DNA of 64,000 nucleotides, from NCBI RefSeq assembly GCF_024979315.1, contig NZ_JANLCK010000006.1, positions 1 to 64,000 on the forward strand, written 5' to 3'. This document shows, in pieces, positions 50,264 to 58,801 of the stretch (the stretch's first letter is position 1; each line of letters opens with the position of its first letter). Below the pieces are notes generated by a model. The model had not been told where the DNA came from. It searched no databases and was given only the letters and a program-made list of their open reading frames with translations. The position numbers and the translations under genes were made by a program. The stretch is from Herbiconiux oxytropis. Its GTDB lineage: Bacteria > Actinomycetota > Actinomycetes > Actinomycetales > Microbacteriaceae.

Positions 50264-52027
50264 TCAGGCCAGCCAGACCGTCGTGTCGGCGGGCAGCGCG
50301 GCCTCGTGCAGCTCCTCCGAAGAGAGCAGCAGCTCGCCGACCGGCAGCTCCACGGGAGTCGATCCGAGGTTCGAGATCACCGTCACGCCGTTGTTGCGGA
50401 GCGCGATCACGTCGTCCCCGTAGCCCGGCAGCCACTCCACGGATCCCGTGCCGAGCGCGGAGCGGGCCCGCAGCGAGAGCGCGAGCCTGTAGAGCTCGAG
50501 CGTCGAGCCCGGCACGCCCTGCTGCGCGGCGCGCGCGAAGGCATCCCAGTCGCCGGGCTGCGGCAGCCAGCTGGCGGTCGAGCCGGCCGGACCGAAGCCG
50601 TAGGTGGGTGAACCCGTCTCCCAGGGGATGGGCACGCGGCAGCCGTCGCGGCCGTACTTCTCATGGTTCGTGCGGAACCAGGTCGGGTCCTGGCGCGCGT
50701 CGTCCGGGAGGTCGATGGCCTCGGGCAGGCCGAGCTCCTCGCCCTGGTAGACGTAGGCGCTGCCCGGCAGGGCGAGCATGAGCGCCGTGGCCGCTCGGGC
50801 GCGGCGGAGGCCGAGCACGGGGTCGGGGAGGCCGGGGGAGTCCGGCCCGATGCCGGCGCCCTGCGGGTTCTCCGCCGTGAGCGCGAGGCGGGAGGCGTGC
50901 CGCACCACGTCGTGGTTCGACAGCACCCAGGTGGAGGGCGCCCCCACCGTTCCGAAGGCGTGGATGGAGGTGTCGATCACCGTGCGAAGCTCCGGCGCCG
51001 ACCAGCCTGCCGAGAGGTAGGTGAAGTTGAAGGCCTGGTGCATCTCGTCCGGTCGCACCCAGCGTGCGAGCTTCGTGAGCGGCTCCACCCAGGCCTCGGC
51101 GCAGAGCACGCGGTCGCCCTCGTACTCGGCGAGCACGTCGTGCCAGGCGCGGTAGATCTCGTGCACGCCGTCCTGCGCCCAGTAGGGCGGGGTGGGCGGG
51201 TCGTCGTCGGCGTGGGCGTCGATGCCCGGCTCGAGGCCGACAGGGCCGCCCGTGCCGCCGCCCATGCTGCCCGCGTCGGCCGGGGGCGTGTAGTCGGGGA
51301 GGCCGGCCTCCTTGATGAGCCCGTGCGCGACATCCACCCGGAACCCGTCGACCCCGCGGTCGAGCCAGAACCGCAGGATGTCGTGGAAGCGCTCGCGCAC
51401 CCACGGGTTCTCCCAGTTGAGGTCGGGCTGGGACTTGTCGAAGATGTGCAGGTACCACTGGCCGAGCGTGCCGTCGGCGCGGATCTCGCGCTCCCACATG
51501 GGGCCGCCGAACACCGACTCCCAGTTGTTGGGCATCTCGTCGCCGTTCGGGCCCAGGCCGTCGCGGAACATGTAGCGGTCGCGCTCCGGGCTGCCCGGCT
51601 CCGCGGCGAGGGCCTCCTTGAACCACTCGTGGTCCCACGAGGTGTGGTTCGGCACGAGGTCGACGATCACCTTGAGGCCGAGCTCGTGCGCCCGCGCCAG
51701 CAGGAGATCGAAGTCGGCCAGGGTGCCGAAGATCGGATCGACGTCGCAGTAGTCGGCCACGTCGTAGCCCGCGTCGTGCTGGGGGCTCGTCATGAAGGGG
51801 GAGAGCCACACGGCGTCGACACCGAGCTCGGCCAGGGCGGTGAGGCGGGAGGTGATTCCGGGCAGGTCGCCGATGCCGTCGCCGTTCGCATCGGCGAACG
51901 AGCGGGGGTAGATCTGGTAGATGACGGCCGAGCGCCACCACTCGCCACCGGTGCCGACGAGGGTCGGGGTGGTCTCGGTGACAGGGGCGTCCGGGGTCTC
52001 GGGATCAGGAACGGTCTCGATGGTCAT
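50264..52027 (-). CDS. GH13 alpha-glucosidase / oligo-1,6-glucosidase
   Basis: 587 residues. Barrel motifs: region I DLVPNHTSWDH, region II GFRVDVAHG (nucleophile Asp), region III LCAEAWVEP (acid Glu), region IV LSNHDVVRHA, plus QIYPRSFADANGDGIGDLPG and QGEELGLPEA. This suite marks the GH13 exo-glucosidases (oligo-1,6-glucosidase, alpha-glucosidase, some trehalose-related enzymes). A poorly conserved 25-residue N-terminal tail is rich in Thr/Pro. ATG 52027 lies 7 nt after a TAGAGT -10 box (minus strand, 52035-52040), so leaderless. Convergent with the M23 gene, divergent from tRNA-Thr. Confidence 0.9.
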   Translation of the reverse strand: MTIETVPDPETPDAPVTETTPTLVGTGGEWWRSAVIYQIYPRSFADANGDGIGDLPGITSRLTALAELGVDAVWLSPFMTSPQHDAGYDVADYCDVDPIFGTLADFDLLLARAHELGLKVIVDLVPNHTSWDHEWFKEALAAEPGSPERDRYMFRDGLGPNGDEMPNNWESVFGGPMWEREIRADGTLGQWYLHIFDKSQPDLNWENPWVRERFHDILRFWLDRGVDGFRVDVAHGLIKEAGLPDYTPPADAGSMGGGTGGPVGLEPGIDAHADDDPPTPPYWAQDGVHEIYRAWHDVLAEYEGDRVLCAEAWVEPLTKLARWVRPDEMHQAFNFTYLSAGWSAPELRTVIDTSIHAFGTVGAPSTWVLSNHDVVRHASRLALTAENPQGAGIGPDSPGLPDPVLGLRRARAATALMLALPGSAYVYQGEELGLPEAIDLPDDARQDPTWFRTNHEKYGRDGCRVPIPWETGSPTYGFGPAGSTASWLPQPGDWDAFARAAQQGVPGSTLELYRLALSLRARSALGTGSVEWLPGYGDDVIALRNNGVTVISNLGSTPVELPVGELLLSSEELHEAALPADTTVWLA

Positions 52028-52119
52028 GGGGAGAACTCTAATGCGGGGCGGGGCGGCAAAAGCTGGGCCGGAGGGATGCTATTCTCTACTGGTGCCAAAA
52101 GCCGCTTGCGGCTGTGCGC

Positions 52120-52191
<72 letters not shown>

Positions 52192-52241
52192 CCGGCTTCC
52201 GGCCGGCTGCCACCCTCGCGGGTGCGGCGACACGGAGGCAT

Positions 52242-52315
52242 GGCGGGGTAGCTCAGTTGGTTAGAGCACACGGCTCATAATCGTGGGGTCGCGGGTTCAA
52301 GTCCCGCTCCCGCTA
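52242..52315 (+). tRNA. tRNA-Met (CAT), elongator type
   Basis: Acceptor GGCGGGG/TCCCGCT (G-T pairs at both ends), D-arm TAGCTCAGTTGGTTAGAGCA, anticodon loop CTCATAA with CAT, T-arm GCGGGTTCAAGTCCCGC. Discriminator A, no encoded CCA. CAT could also be tRNA-Ile2; overall sequence resembles elongator tRNA-Met. Confidence 0.88.
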
Positions 52316-52317
52316 CG

Positions 52318-52352
52318 AAAACCCCCAAGATCTCGCCATCTTGGGGGTTTTT
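52318..52352 (+). terminator. Rho-independent terminator after tRNA-Met
   Basis: AAAACCCCCAAGAT (52318-52331) pairs perfectly with 52338-52351 around a 6-nt loop and ends in a T-run, closing the tRNA-Thr/tRNA-Met transcript. The A-run at its start allows use in the reverse direction for the DUF2277 gene. Confidence 0.88.
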
Positions 52353-52375
52353 GCTTTCCCGGGGGCGGGGGTGGG

Positions 52376-52672
52376 TCAGGCGGGGGCGGTGCGCAGGCGG
52401 ACCTCGCGTTGCATGCGGGCCTCGTGGCGGGCTCGGCCCTTGAGGGCCTCGGCCTCTCGGGACTTCGGCGGGGCGGAGGTGGTGAGGCCGTCGAGGAGGC
52501 GGCGGGTGGCCGCCGCGATCTCGTCGATGGCCTCATCGAACGCCTCGGCGTTCGCGCGGGAGGGACGGGTGGATCCGCTCACCTTGCGCACGAACTGGAG
52601 GGCGGCCTCACGCACCTCTTCGTCGGTGGTGGGCGGGTCGAAGTTGTGGAGCACACGGATGTTCCTGCACAT
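52376..52672 (-). CDS. DUF2277 family protein
   Basis: 98 residues beginning MCRNIRVLHNFDPPTTDEE, the invariant start of DUF2277, followed by VREAALQFVRKVSG and a helical rest. Function unknown; the Cys at position 2 is conserved in the family. It ends near the tRNA-Met terminator, which could terminate it too. Confidence 0.85.
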   Translation of the reverse strand: MCRNIRVLHNFDPPTTDEEVREAALQFVRKVSGSTRPSRANAEAFDEAIDEIAAATRRLLDGLTTSAPPKSREAEALKGRARHEARMQREVRLRTAPA

Positions 52673-52691
52673 GCCCGCGAGGATACTCCGC

Positions 52692-53033
52692 TCACAGGTC
52701 GTCGGGCCAGCCGTCCTGCTGCGGCACCTCGTCGGCCGCCACCGGGGTGATGACGTCGCCGCGACGGAGCTCCTCCGCGTCGTACCTGAGCTTCTGCACG
52801 ACCTCGTCGTCGACGAGCTCCTCGTGCTCGCTCTCCTCGGCGTCGCTGATGAGCTGACTGGCCGGCCCGATCAGGATCGTGGAACGGCTGAGGGCACCGT
52901 CGTCGCCCACCGTAGGGATGTCGACCGTGGCCGACGTGTCGTGCTCGGCGAGCACGTGCGCGTACTCGAGGAGAGCTCGGGCGATCTCGGTGCCGGTGAC
53001 CACGGAGTCCCCGGCGTAGTGAATGCGGTCCAT
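52692..53033 (-). CDS. Hypothetical protein, acidic, 113 aa
   Basis: 113 residues starting MDRIHYAGDSVVTGTEIARA, then an Asp/Glu-rich middle (DAEESEHEELVDDEVV). The N-terminus looks like a small strand-helix unit (ALLEYAHVLAEHDTSATVDIPTV) as in short ATP-dependent or antitoxin-like proteins; I do not recognise the family. ATG 53033 has GGGA about 8 nt upstream. It is 19 nt upstream of DUF2277 on the same strand, so the two may be co-transcribed. Confidence 0.6.
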   Translation of the reverse strand: MDRIHYAGDSVVTGTEIARALLEYAHVLAEHDTSATVDIPTVGDDGALSRSTILIGPASQLISDAEESEHEELVDDEVVQKLRYDAEELRRGDVITPVAADEVPQQDGWPDDL

Positions 53034-53152
53034 GATGAAATCCCTACCTCGACTCCGCGCGCCACGCCAGACGGCCGACTGCGGACGAACACGGCGCGAA
53101 CGCATCGACACCGATTCAACCCTGTCCCGATCCCGGCCGCACGGCCTCGGGC

Positions 53153-53158
53153 TTGACA
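53153..53158 (+). promoter_or_regulatory. Isolated perfect -35 TTGACA
   Basis: TTGACA occurs in the 233-nt gap between divergent genes 53033 and 53267. No convincing -10 lies 16-18 nt downstream (AGAATC is the nearest), so it is only suggestive. Nothing else was seen in this gap. Confidence 0.3.
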
Positions 53159-53266
53159 GATGCCGGGGATGCCCGAGAATCGCTGAGCGAGGCGGGTGAT
53201 GGATCAAGTGCCTGAGCCAAAATCAAGCCCCTGCCGAGATCCGGGCCGGGGTGTTCGCTGGGAAGC

Positions 53267-53452
53267 ATGCACCACGCAGCGCCGCAGCTCACCACCCGGA
53301 ACCGTCTCGCCCCGCGCGACGACTGGCGCCGGCCGTGCAAGAACGCAGCGTGTGCCCTGACCGTGACGATGCGCCGGAGCCGTGCCGCCGGCCACCCCGG
53401 GTACTGCTCGGAGGCCTGCGCCGATGCCGCCGCCCGGCGCCGCGCGGGCTGA
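53267..53452 (+). CDS. Small Cys-rich (treble-clef-like) protein, 61 aa
   Basis: 61 residues. CKNAAC near position 24 and YCSEAC near 47 form two Cys pairs separated by about 18 basic residues, like a zinc-binding treble-clef/CGNR-type knuckle. Arg-rich throughout, so nucleic-acid binding is conceivable. Ribosome site weak (GGGAAG close to the ATG). The next gene begins inside it or directly after it. Real gene likely but function unknown. Confidence 0.5.
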   Translation: MHHAAPQLTTRNRLAPRDDWRRPCKNAACALTVTMRRSRAAGHPGYCSEACADAAARRRAG

Positions 53453-53813
53453 CCAGGACGTGAGCGCCGCCGGGGATCAGGCCGCCGTGGAGCGGCGGGC
53501 CGAGCTCGAGCGCCACGCCGCCGTGCTCTTCGTGGGTGCCGTGCTGTGCGTGGCTGTGGTGTGCGGCGGCGTGATCGTCTCGGGCTGGTTCGCAGGCGTG
53601 CTCGTCGACTCCTGGGAGCGGCTGTTCTGGCTGGGCTTCGTGCTCGCCATCGTCATGGTAGGGGTCTTCGCGGCCGCGGCGGCACCGGGCGGTCGGGATG
53701 CGCATCGCGCGAGCATCCGCATCGCCTGGTTGCTGCGGGTGGGCCTGGTGCTGTTCGTGCTGTCGCCGGCCCTGTGCATCCTGGCCCTCGTGGGCGACTT
53801 CTACCGACTCTGA
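53424..53813 (+). CDS. Small membrane protein, about three helices
   Basis: 129 residues from ATG 53424 (GGAGG 9 nt upstream; GTG 53460 is an alternative start just after the previous stop). Hydrophobic helices at about 35-57, 66-87 and 101-124 (AAVLFVGAVLCVAVVCGGVI, LFWLGFVLAIVMVGVFAAAA, LLRVGLVLFVLSPALCILAL). No family recognised. Overlaps the Cys-rich gene by 29 nt. Confidence 0.6.
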   Translation: MPPPGAARADQDVSAAGDQAAVERRAELERHAAVLFVGAVLCVAVVCGGVIVSGWFAGVLVDSWERLFWLGFVLAIVMVGVFAAAAAPGGRDAHRASIRIAWLLRVGLVLFVLSPALCILALVGDFYRL

Positions 53814-53824
53814 GCTGGCCCGTT

Positions 53825-53845
53825 CACCAGGCGCCGCACCTGGTG
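53825..53845. terminator. Hairpin between convergent genes
   Basis: CACCAGG and CCTGGTG form a perfect 7-bp stem with a 7-nt loop 12 nt after the membrane-protein stop. There is no T-run, so its role as terminator is uncertain. Confidence 0.35.
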
Positions 53846-53888
53846 ATCCTGCATCCTCTGCAGGGCTTCACGTGGCAGATGAAGTCGA

Positions 53889-55241
53889 TCACGAGGTGCG
53901 ACGAGACGTCGTGAACCTCCGGATGGCGTAGAGGATGCAGCCGAGCACGACGAACCCGCCGCCGAACGCCCACACGATCGGCTCCTGCTGCGTGAGCAGG
54001 AGGAGGCAGGAGAGCACGCCGAGCACCGGCACGAACGTCCAGACCCGGAAGTGCTCGTGCTCCACCTCGTCCTTCCGCAGCACGAGCACGGCCACGTTGG
54101 TGCTGATGAACACGAACAGCAGCAGGAGCACCACGGCTGAGGCGAGCGTCTCGAGATCGCCGACGAGAGTGAGGAGCATCGCCACGACGGTGGTGGCGAC
54201 GATGGCGACCCAAGGGGTCCTCCGGCGCGGCAGCACGCGGCCGAGCACGGCGGGCAGCAGTCCCTGCTCGGCCATGCCGAAGGTCACCCGGCTGGTCATG
54301 ATCATGGTCAGGAGCGCGCCGTTGGCGACGGCGATGAGCGCGATCAGGCCGAACAGCCAGGGCGGCACGGGGAACCCGGTGGCGGCGACGACCGCCAGGA
54401 GGGGCCCCGACGACTCCGTGAGCTCGTCGGCGGGGAGCGCGATGGCCGAGGCGAGACCCACGAGCAGGTAGACGACGCCGGCGGTGACGAGTGCTCCCAG
54501 AAGGGCCTTCGGGTAGACCCGGGAGGGATCCCGCACCTCCTCGGCCACGTTGGCCGAGGTCTCGAACCCCACGAAGGAGTAGTAGGCGATGATCGCGCCG
54601 CCCAGCACGGCGAGCCCGGGTGAGGCTCCCGCCGGGAACTCCGTGACCCGGGAGACGTCTCCTCCTCCGCCGCCGAGCATGGCGGCCACCGCGACCACCA
54701 CGATCACGAGACCCGAGACCTCGATCACCGTCATCACGACGTTGCCCTTGAGCGACTCGCTGATGCCGCGGGCGTTGAGTGCCGCCACGAGCAGCAGGAA
54801 CACCATGGCGGCGGGGATCGGGGGCACCGCGAGGAAGGCCTGCAGGTACTCCCCAGCGAAGGCGAGAGCGAGACCGGCCGCGCTCACGACCCCGGCCGAG
54901 AGCATGCAGAAGCCCACGAGGAACGAGATGAGGGGCGGCTTGTAGGCGCGCTGGGCGAACACGGCGGCTCCGCCGGCGCGCGGATACTTGGTGACCAGCT
55001 CGGCGTAGGAGCCTGCGGTGAGCAGCGCGAGCAGCAGCGCCAGTGCGAGCGGCGCCCAGAGGGCCCCGCCGACCTCGCCGGCGAGCACACCCATGAGGGC
55101 GTAGATGCCGGCCCCGAGCACGTCGCCGAGGATGAAGAGGAACAGCAGCGGTCCGGTGATGCGCCGCTTCAGCTTGGTCTCGCCTGCCGTCACCCCTGCG
55201 TCCAGCGGGGCGGATGGGGACACGGATCGATCGGCGCTCAT
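53889..55241 (-). CDS. APC-superfamily amino acid permease
   Basis: 450 residues, about 12 helices. LFLFILGDVLGAGIYALMG holds the helix-1 G-(A/S)-G-I substrate motif of APC transporters; IAYYSFVGFETSANVAEEVRD is the conserved helix-6/loop region, and TWVAIV-like segments follow. A cationic amino acid or a related amine is a likely substrate. ATG 55241 lies 7 nt after a TAGGCT -10 box (minus strand, 55249-55254). Divergent from an amidase gene; the pair may feed each other. Confidence 0.87.
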   Translation of the reverse strand: MSADRSVSPSAPLDAGVTAGETKLKRRITGPLLFLFILGDVLGAGIYALMGVLAGEVGGALWAPLALALLLALLTAGSYAELVTKYPRAGGAAVFAQRAYKPPLISFLVGFCMLSAGVVSAAGLALAFAGEYLQAFLAVPPIPAAMVFLLLVAALNARGISESLKGNVVMTVIEVSGLVIVVVAVAAMLGGGGGDVSRVTEFPAGASPGLAVLGGAIIAYYSFVGFETSANVAEEVRDPSRVYPKALLGALVTAGVVYLLVGLASAIALPADELTESSGPLLAVVAATGFPVPPWLFGLIALIAVANGALLTMIMTSRVTFGMAEQGLLPAVLGRVLPRRRTPWVAIVATTVVAMLLTLVGDLETLASAVVLLLLFVFISTNVAVLVLRKDEVEHEHFRVWTFVPVLGVLSCLLLLTQQEPIVWAFGGGFVVLGCILYAIRRFTTSRRTS

Positions 55242-55395
55242 CTGCGCGAGCCTAGGCCGGTCGTGCTCTCGCCCCTTGGGGCTTGACAAGTGCAGGGCCG
55301 ACGCACCAGCAGTGCCGTCCTCGGGGGGAGGGCGTGCGAGAGAGGGGAATGACGCGCCCGGGCTGAGAGGATGGACCAGACGAGAGGGGTGCGGC

Positions 55396-57387
55396 ATGGA
55401 ACGGATCGACGTCGTGGAGCTGGGCATCGGCGAGATGCTCGAGATGCTCGAGGCGGGCACGGTGACGAGCGTCGAGCTGGTCACCGCCTACCTCAATCGC
55501 ATCGCCTATTACGACCGCACGGGGCTGTGCCTGCACGCTATCGCGGTGCTCGACCCGACCTGCCTCGAGCAGGCCGCTGCGTCGGATGCCCGCCGCCGGG
55601 CGGGCGCGGCCGGCCCGCTCGAGGGCGTGCCGTTCACGGTCAAGGACAGCTACAAGGTGAAGGGCCTCACGGTCGCCTCGGGGAGCCCGGCCCTCGCCGA
55701 GCTGGTGGCGAACGACGACGCCGCATCCGTCGCCCAGCTGCGCGCCGCCGGAGCTGTGCTGATCGGCAAGACGAACATGCCGCCGATGGCGGCGGGCGGC
55801 ATGCAGCCCGGCATCTACGACTACGCCCGCAGCCCCTACCACCCGCAGTACCTCACGGCGGCCTACGGCTCCGGTTCGTCGAACGGGTCGGGCACCGCCA
55901 CGGCCGCGAGCTTCAGCGCCTTCGGGATGGCCGAGGAGACGGTGTCGTCTGGCCGAGCGCCGGCCTCCAACAACAGCCTCGTGGCGTACACCCCCTCTCG
56001 CGGCGTGCTCTCGATCCGGGGCAACTGGCCCCTCCGGCCCACCTGCGACGTGGTGGTGCCGCACACCCGCACGGTCGCCGACCTGCTGCGGGTGCTCGAC
56101 GTGCTCGCCGTCGACGACCCCGACCGCTCGGGCGACTTCTGGCGGCAGCAGAGCGCGGTCGCGCTCCCCGCCCCCGAGTCGGTGCTGCCGAAGCCGGTCT
56201 CGCGGCGGCGACCGGATCGGCTCGACGGGCTGCGGATCGGCGTGCCCCGCCTCTACATCGGCGAGGACACAGAGCCCATCGATCCGCCGGTCATCCGGCC
56301 GAGCGTGCGGGCCCTGTGCGACCGGGCGGCCGACGACCTGCGCGCGCTCGGCGCCGAGGTGGTCGTGGTCGACTTCCCGGTGGTGTCGAACTACGAGGAG
56401 GATCGTCCCTCGGCGGAAGGGCTCCCCGCGCGCGGCCTCGTGCCCGCGGACTGGCGGGCGCTCGAGGGCGGCACGGTCACGGCGATGGCGCTCGACGGGT
56501 TCCTCCGCGACAACGCGGATCCCCGGCTCTCGAGCTGGGCCGACGTCGACGGCGACACGGTCTTCCCGGTCGCCGATGCCCCGGTGCCGGTGTGGATCAC
56601 TCGCGCCCGCGGCGGCTTCGACTGGCAGCGCCTGGCCGAGCTCGTGAAGCAGGGGCTGCCCGAGACCTTCGACGACGTGCCGGGCCTCGACCACCTGCTG
56701 CGCGGGCTCGAGCGCGCGCGCAAGCAGGACTTCGAGGACTGGATGGCGGCCTCCGGGCTCGACCTCGTCGTGTTCCCGGCGGCGGGCGACGTGGGGCGGG
56801 TCGACCTGTTCGAGCGGCCGGAGAGCCTCGAGGCGGCCTCGCGGAACGGCGTGGTGTACTCCAACGGCAATCGCGTCATCCGGCACCTCGGCATTCCGAC
56901 CGTGACGGTGCCGATGGGGTTCATGGCCGACATCCAGATGCCCGTGGGCCTCACCTTCGCGGGCGCCGCCTACAGCGACGACGCGCTGCTCGACCACGCG
57001 TCGGCCTACGAGCGGGCCACGAGGCGGCGGCAGCCGGCGTTCCTCACGCCCACGTTGCCCAGTAACCAGATCGAGCCGGGTGACCAGATCGAACCCGGCG
57101 ACCGGATCGAGCCGGGGGATGAGCTGGCCGACGCGACCGCCACCGTCGAGATCGAGGCGCGCGGCCGGTCGTGGGAGGTGGAGGTGCGGGTGCCGTCGGG
57201 CTCAGCACCCGAGGCCCGGGTCTGGGCCGACGGTCACATCCTCCGCCAGGTGGCCGACGAGCCCGGGTTGTTCCGCGGCCGGGTCTCGCTGTCGCGGAAG
57301 CGCCTCACCGACGAGATGATGATCGTCGTGCGGGCCGGTCGCTCGAGCGCGTCGTTCCAGCTGGTCGCTCTGCCACCCCTTGCCTGA
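55396..57387 (+). CDS. Amidase-signature enzyme with extra C-terminal domain
   Basis: 663 residues. The Ser-cisSer-Lys triad is visible: VKDSYKVKG (Lys), GSGSSNGSGTATAASF (cis-Ser) and EETVSSGRAPAS (nucleophile Ser). AGAVLIGKTNMP and the C-terminal IPTVTVPMGF, GLTFAGAAYSDDALL are family hallmarks. It hydrolyses an amide to acid and ammonia; substrate unknown. After the amidase fold (~555) come three QIEPGD-like repeats and a ~90-residue beta-rich domain that the family usually lacks. ATG 55396 with GAGAGGGG upstream. Divergent from the APC permease. Confidence 0.85.
   Translation: MERIDVVELGIGEMLEMLEAGTVTSVELVTAYLNRIAYYDRTGLCLHAIAVLDPTCLEQAAASDARRRAGAAGPLEGVPFTVKDSYKVKGLTVASGSPALAELVANDDAASVAQLRAAGAVLIGKTNMPPMAAGGMQPGIYDYARSPYHPQYLTAAYGSGSSNGSGTATAASFSAFGMAEETVSSGRAPASNNSLVAYTPSRGVLSIRGNWPLRPTCDVVVPHTRTVADLLRVLDVLAVDDPDRSGDFWRQQSAVALPAPESVLPKPVSRRRPDRLDGLRIGVPRLYIGEDTEPIDPPVIRPSVRALCDRAADDLRALGAEVVVVDFPVVSNYEEDRPSAEGLPARGLVPADWRALEGGTVTAMALDGFLRDNADPRLSSWADVDGDTVFPVADAPVPVWITRARGGFDWQRLAELVKQGLPETFDDVPGLDHLLRGLERARKQDFEDWMAASGLDLVVFPAAGDVGRVDLFERPESLEAASRNGVVYSNGNRVIRHLGIPTVTVPMGFMADIQMPVGLTFAGAAYSDDALLDHASAYERATRRRQPAFLTPTLPSNQIEPGDQIEPGDRIEPGDELADATATVEIEARGRSWEVEVRVPSGSAPEARVWADGHILRQVADEPGLFRGRVSLSRKRLTDEMMIVVRAGRSSASFQLVALPPLA
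57067..57120 (+). repeat. Three 18-bp repeats encoding QIEPGD x3 linker
   Basis: Three imperfect 18-bp units (57067-57084, 57085-57102, 57103-57120) encode QIEPGD, QIEPGD and RIEPGD. They join the amidase fold to the extra C-terminal domain. Confidence 0.8.
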
Positions 57388-57405
57388 TCCGGCGTCTCGT
57401 GTTTA

Positions 57406-57424
57406 TATGTACTAGTCGTACATA
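57406..57424. promoter_or_regulatory. Palindromic operator TATGTAC-N5-GTACATA
   Basis: Perfect 7-bp inverted repeat with a 5-nt spacer, 17 nt before the ATG at 57441. The downstream operon is SDR plus TetR, so this is the likely autoregulatory TetR site. AT-rich against a GC-rich background. Confidence 0.7.
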
Positions 57425-57440
57425 AACGAGAGGACGCATC

Positions 57441-58169
57441 ATGGGCAACAAGACGGTCGCCATCGTCACCGGGGCCTCGGGCGGGATCGGCCGCGCCGTG
57501 GCCGAGCGCTTCGGCTCCCTCGGCCACGACGTGGTCGTGCACTACGGCGGCGGCGCCGAGCGAGCTGCCGAGGTCGTCGAGGCGGTGCGCGCGGCGGGCG
57601 GCCGGGCGATCGCCGTGCGCGCCGACGTGGCCGACGGGGCCGAAGTCGCGGCGCTGTTCGCGCGGGCGCAGGAGGAGTTCGGCGGGGTCGACGTGGTGGT
57701 GCACACCGCCGGCATCATGCCGCTCGCGCCGATCGCCGAGATGGATCTCGCCGACTTCGACCGCGTGCAGCGGGTGAACGTGCGCGGCACCTTCGTGGTC
57801 GACCAGGCCGCGGCCCGCTCGGTGCGCGCCGGGGGCGCCATCGTGAACTTCTCCACCTCGGTCACCCGACTGCAGCAGCCGGGCTACGGCGCCTACGCCG
57901 CGTCGAAGGGGGCGGTCGAGTCGCTCACGCTCATCCTGGCCCGCGAGCTCCGGGGGAGGGATGTCACGGTCAACGCCGTGGCACCCGGCCCCACAGCGAC
58001 TCCGCTGTTCCTCGAGGGCAAGACGCCGCAGGCCATCGAGCACATCGCCTCGCTCGCGCCGCTCGGGAGGCTCGGCGAGCCCGCCGACATCGCCGACGCC
58101 GTGGTGGGCCTCGTCGCCTCGCGCTGGATCAACGGCCAGGTGGTCTACGTCAACGGCGGGATCGCGTGA
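57441..58169 (+). CDS. SDR-family oxidoreductase
   Basis: 242 residues. TGASGGIGRAVAERF cofactor motif, VVVHTAGIMP (NAG variant, HTAG), NFSTSVTRLQQPGYGAY (catalytic Ser), then AASKGAVESL (YxxxK with Tyr before it) and QVVYVNGGIA at the end. NAD(P)-dependent; substrate unknown. ATG 57441 has GAGAGGA 6 nt upstream. The TetR gene overlaps its end by 4 nt, which together with the operator suggests an inducible SDR controlled by its own operon partner. Confidence 0.87.
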   Translation: MGNKTVAIVTGASGGIGRAVAERFGSLGHDVVVHYGGGAERAAEVVEAVRAAGGRAIAVRADVADGAEVAALFARAQEEFGGVDVVVHTAGIMPLAPIAEMDLADFDRVQRVNVRGTFVVDQAAARSVRAGGAIVNFSTSVTRLQQPGYGAYAASKGAVESLTLILARELRGRDVTVNAVAPGPTATPLFLEGKTPQAIEHIASLAPLGRLGEPADIADAVVGLVASRWINGQVVYVNGGIA

Positions 58170-58765
58170 CCGAGGCGGTCGCGCGGCCGGGGAGGGGCAG
58201 GCGGCCGAGCGCCGAGGTGCGCCGCGACGTGCTCGCCGCGGCCACCGAGCTGCTTCTGGCTGACGGTGTCGCGGCGGTGACGTTCGAACGGGTGGCCCAG
58301 GCGGCGCCGGCGAGCAAGGTGACGCTCTACAAGTGGTGGCCCACCCCCGGGGCGCTCGCCGCCGAGGCCTACTTCGCCCACGTCGAGTCCGGTCTGCGCT
58401 TCGACGACTCCGGCGATCTCACCGCCGACCTGCGCGCGCAGCTGCACGCCTTCGTGGCGACCCTCACCGACGAGCGGATAGGCCCGGTCATCGCGGGCTT
58501 CATCGGGGCGGCGCAGGCGGATGCGGCACTCGCGGAGGCCTGGTCGGCCGGCTACTCGCTCGAGCGCCGGCGCCTCGCCGTCGAGCGGTTCGCCCGCGCC
58601 GAGGAGGCGGGTCAGCTGCGCACCGGTCTCGACCTCGAGGTGCTCGTCGACCAGCTCTGGGGCGCCTGCTACCACCGCCTCCTCGTGCGCGACCAGCCGC
58701 TCACGCCGGCCTTCGCCGACGCGATCCTCGACAACCTGCTGCGAGGGGTCGCCACTGCGCCCTAG
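58166..58765 (+). CDS. TetR/AcrR-family regulator
   Basis: 199 residues. HTH: VLAAATELLLADGVAAVTFE, then RVAQAAPASKVTLYKWWPTPGAL, with a WWP in place of the common HYF after the recognition helix (as in the AcrR-C/TetR subgroup). The rest is helical. GTG 58166 overlaps the SDR stop by 4 nt. Probably binds the palindrome at 57406-57424. Confidence 0.87.
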   Translation: MTEAVARPGRGRRPSAEVRRDVLAAATELLLADGVAAVTFERVAQAAPASKVTLYKWWPTPGALAAEAYFAHVESGLRFDDSGDLTADLRAQLHAFVATLTDERIGPVIAGFIGAAQADAALAEAWSAGYSLERRRLAVERFARAEEAGQLRTGLDLEVLVDQLWGACYHRLLVRDQPLTPAFADAILDNLLRGVATAP

Positions 58766-58801
58766 GAGCCGACGCCGGACTCGGTCTCCGGATGCGACCG
58801 G

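Noticed and set aside
52242-52315. Initiator tRNA-fMet or tRNA-Ile2
   Set aside because: The acceptor ends in a G-T pair rather than the initiator-specific mismatch and the anticodon stem lacks three consecutive G-C pairs; elongator tRNA-Met fits best, though Ile2 cannot be fully excluded.
53889-55484. Longer start at 55484 for the APC permease
   Set aside because: The extra ~80 residues are Ser/Pro-rich and non-conserved, and would overlap the divergent amidase gene; a TAGGCT -10 box lies 7 nt before ATG 55241.
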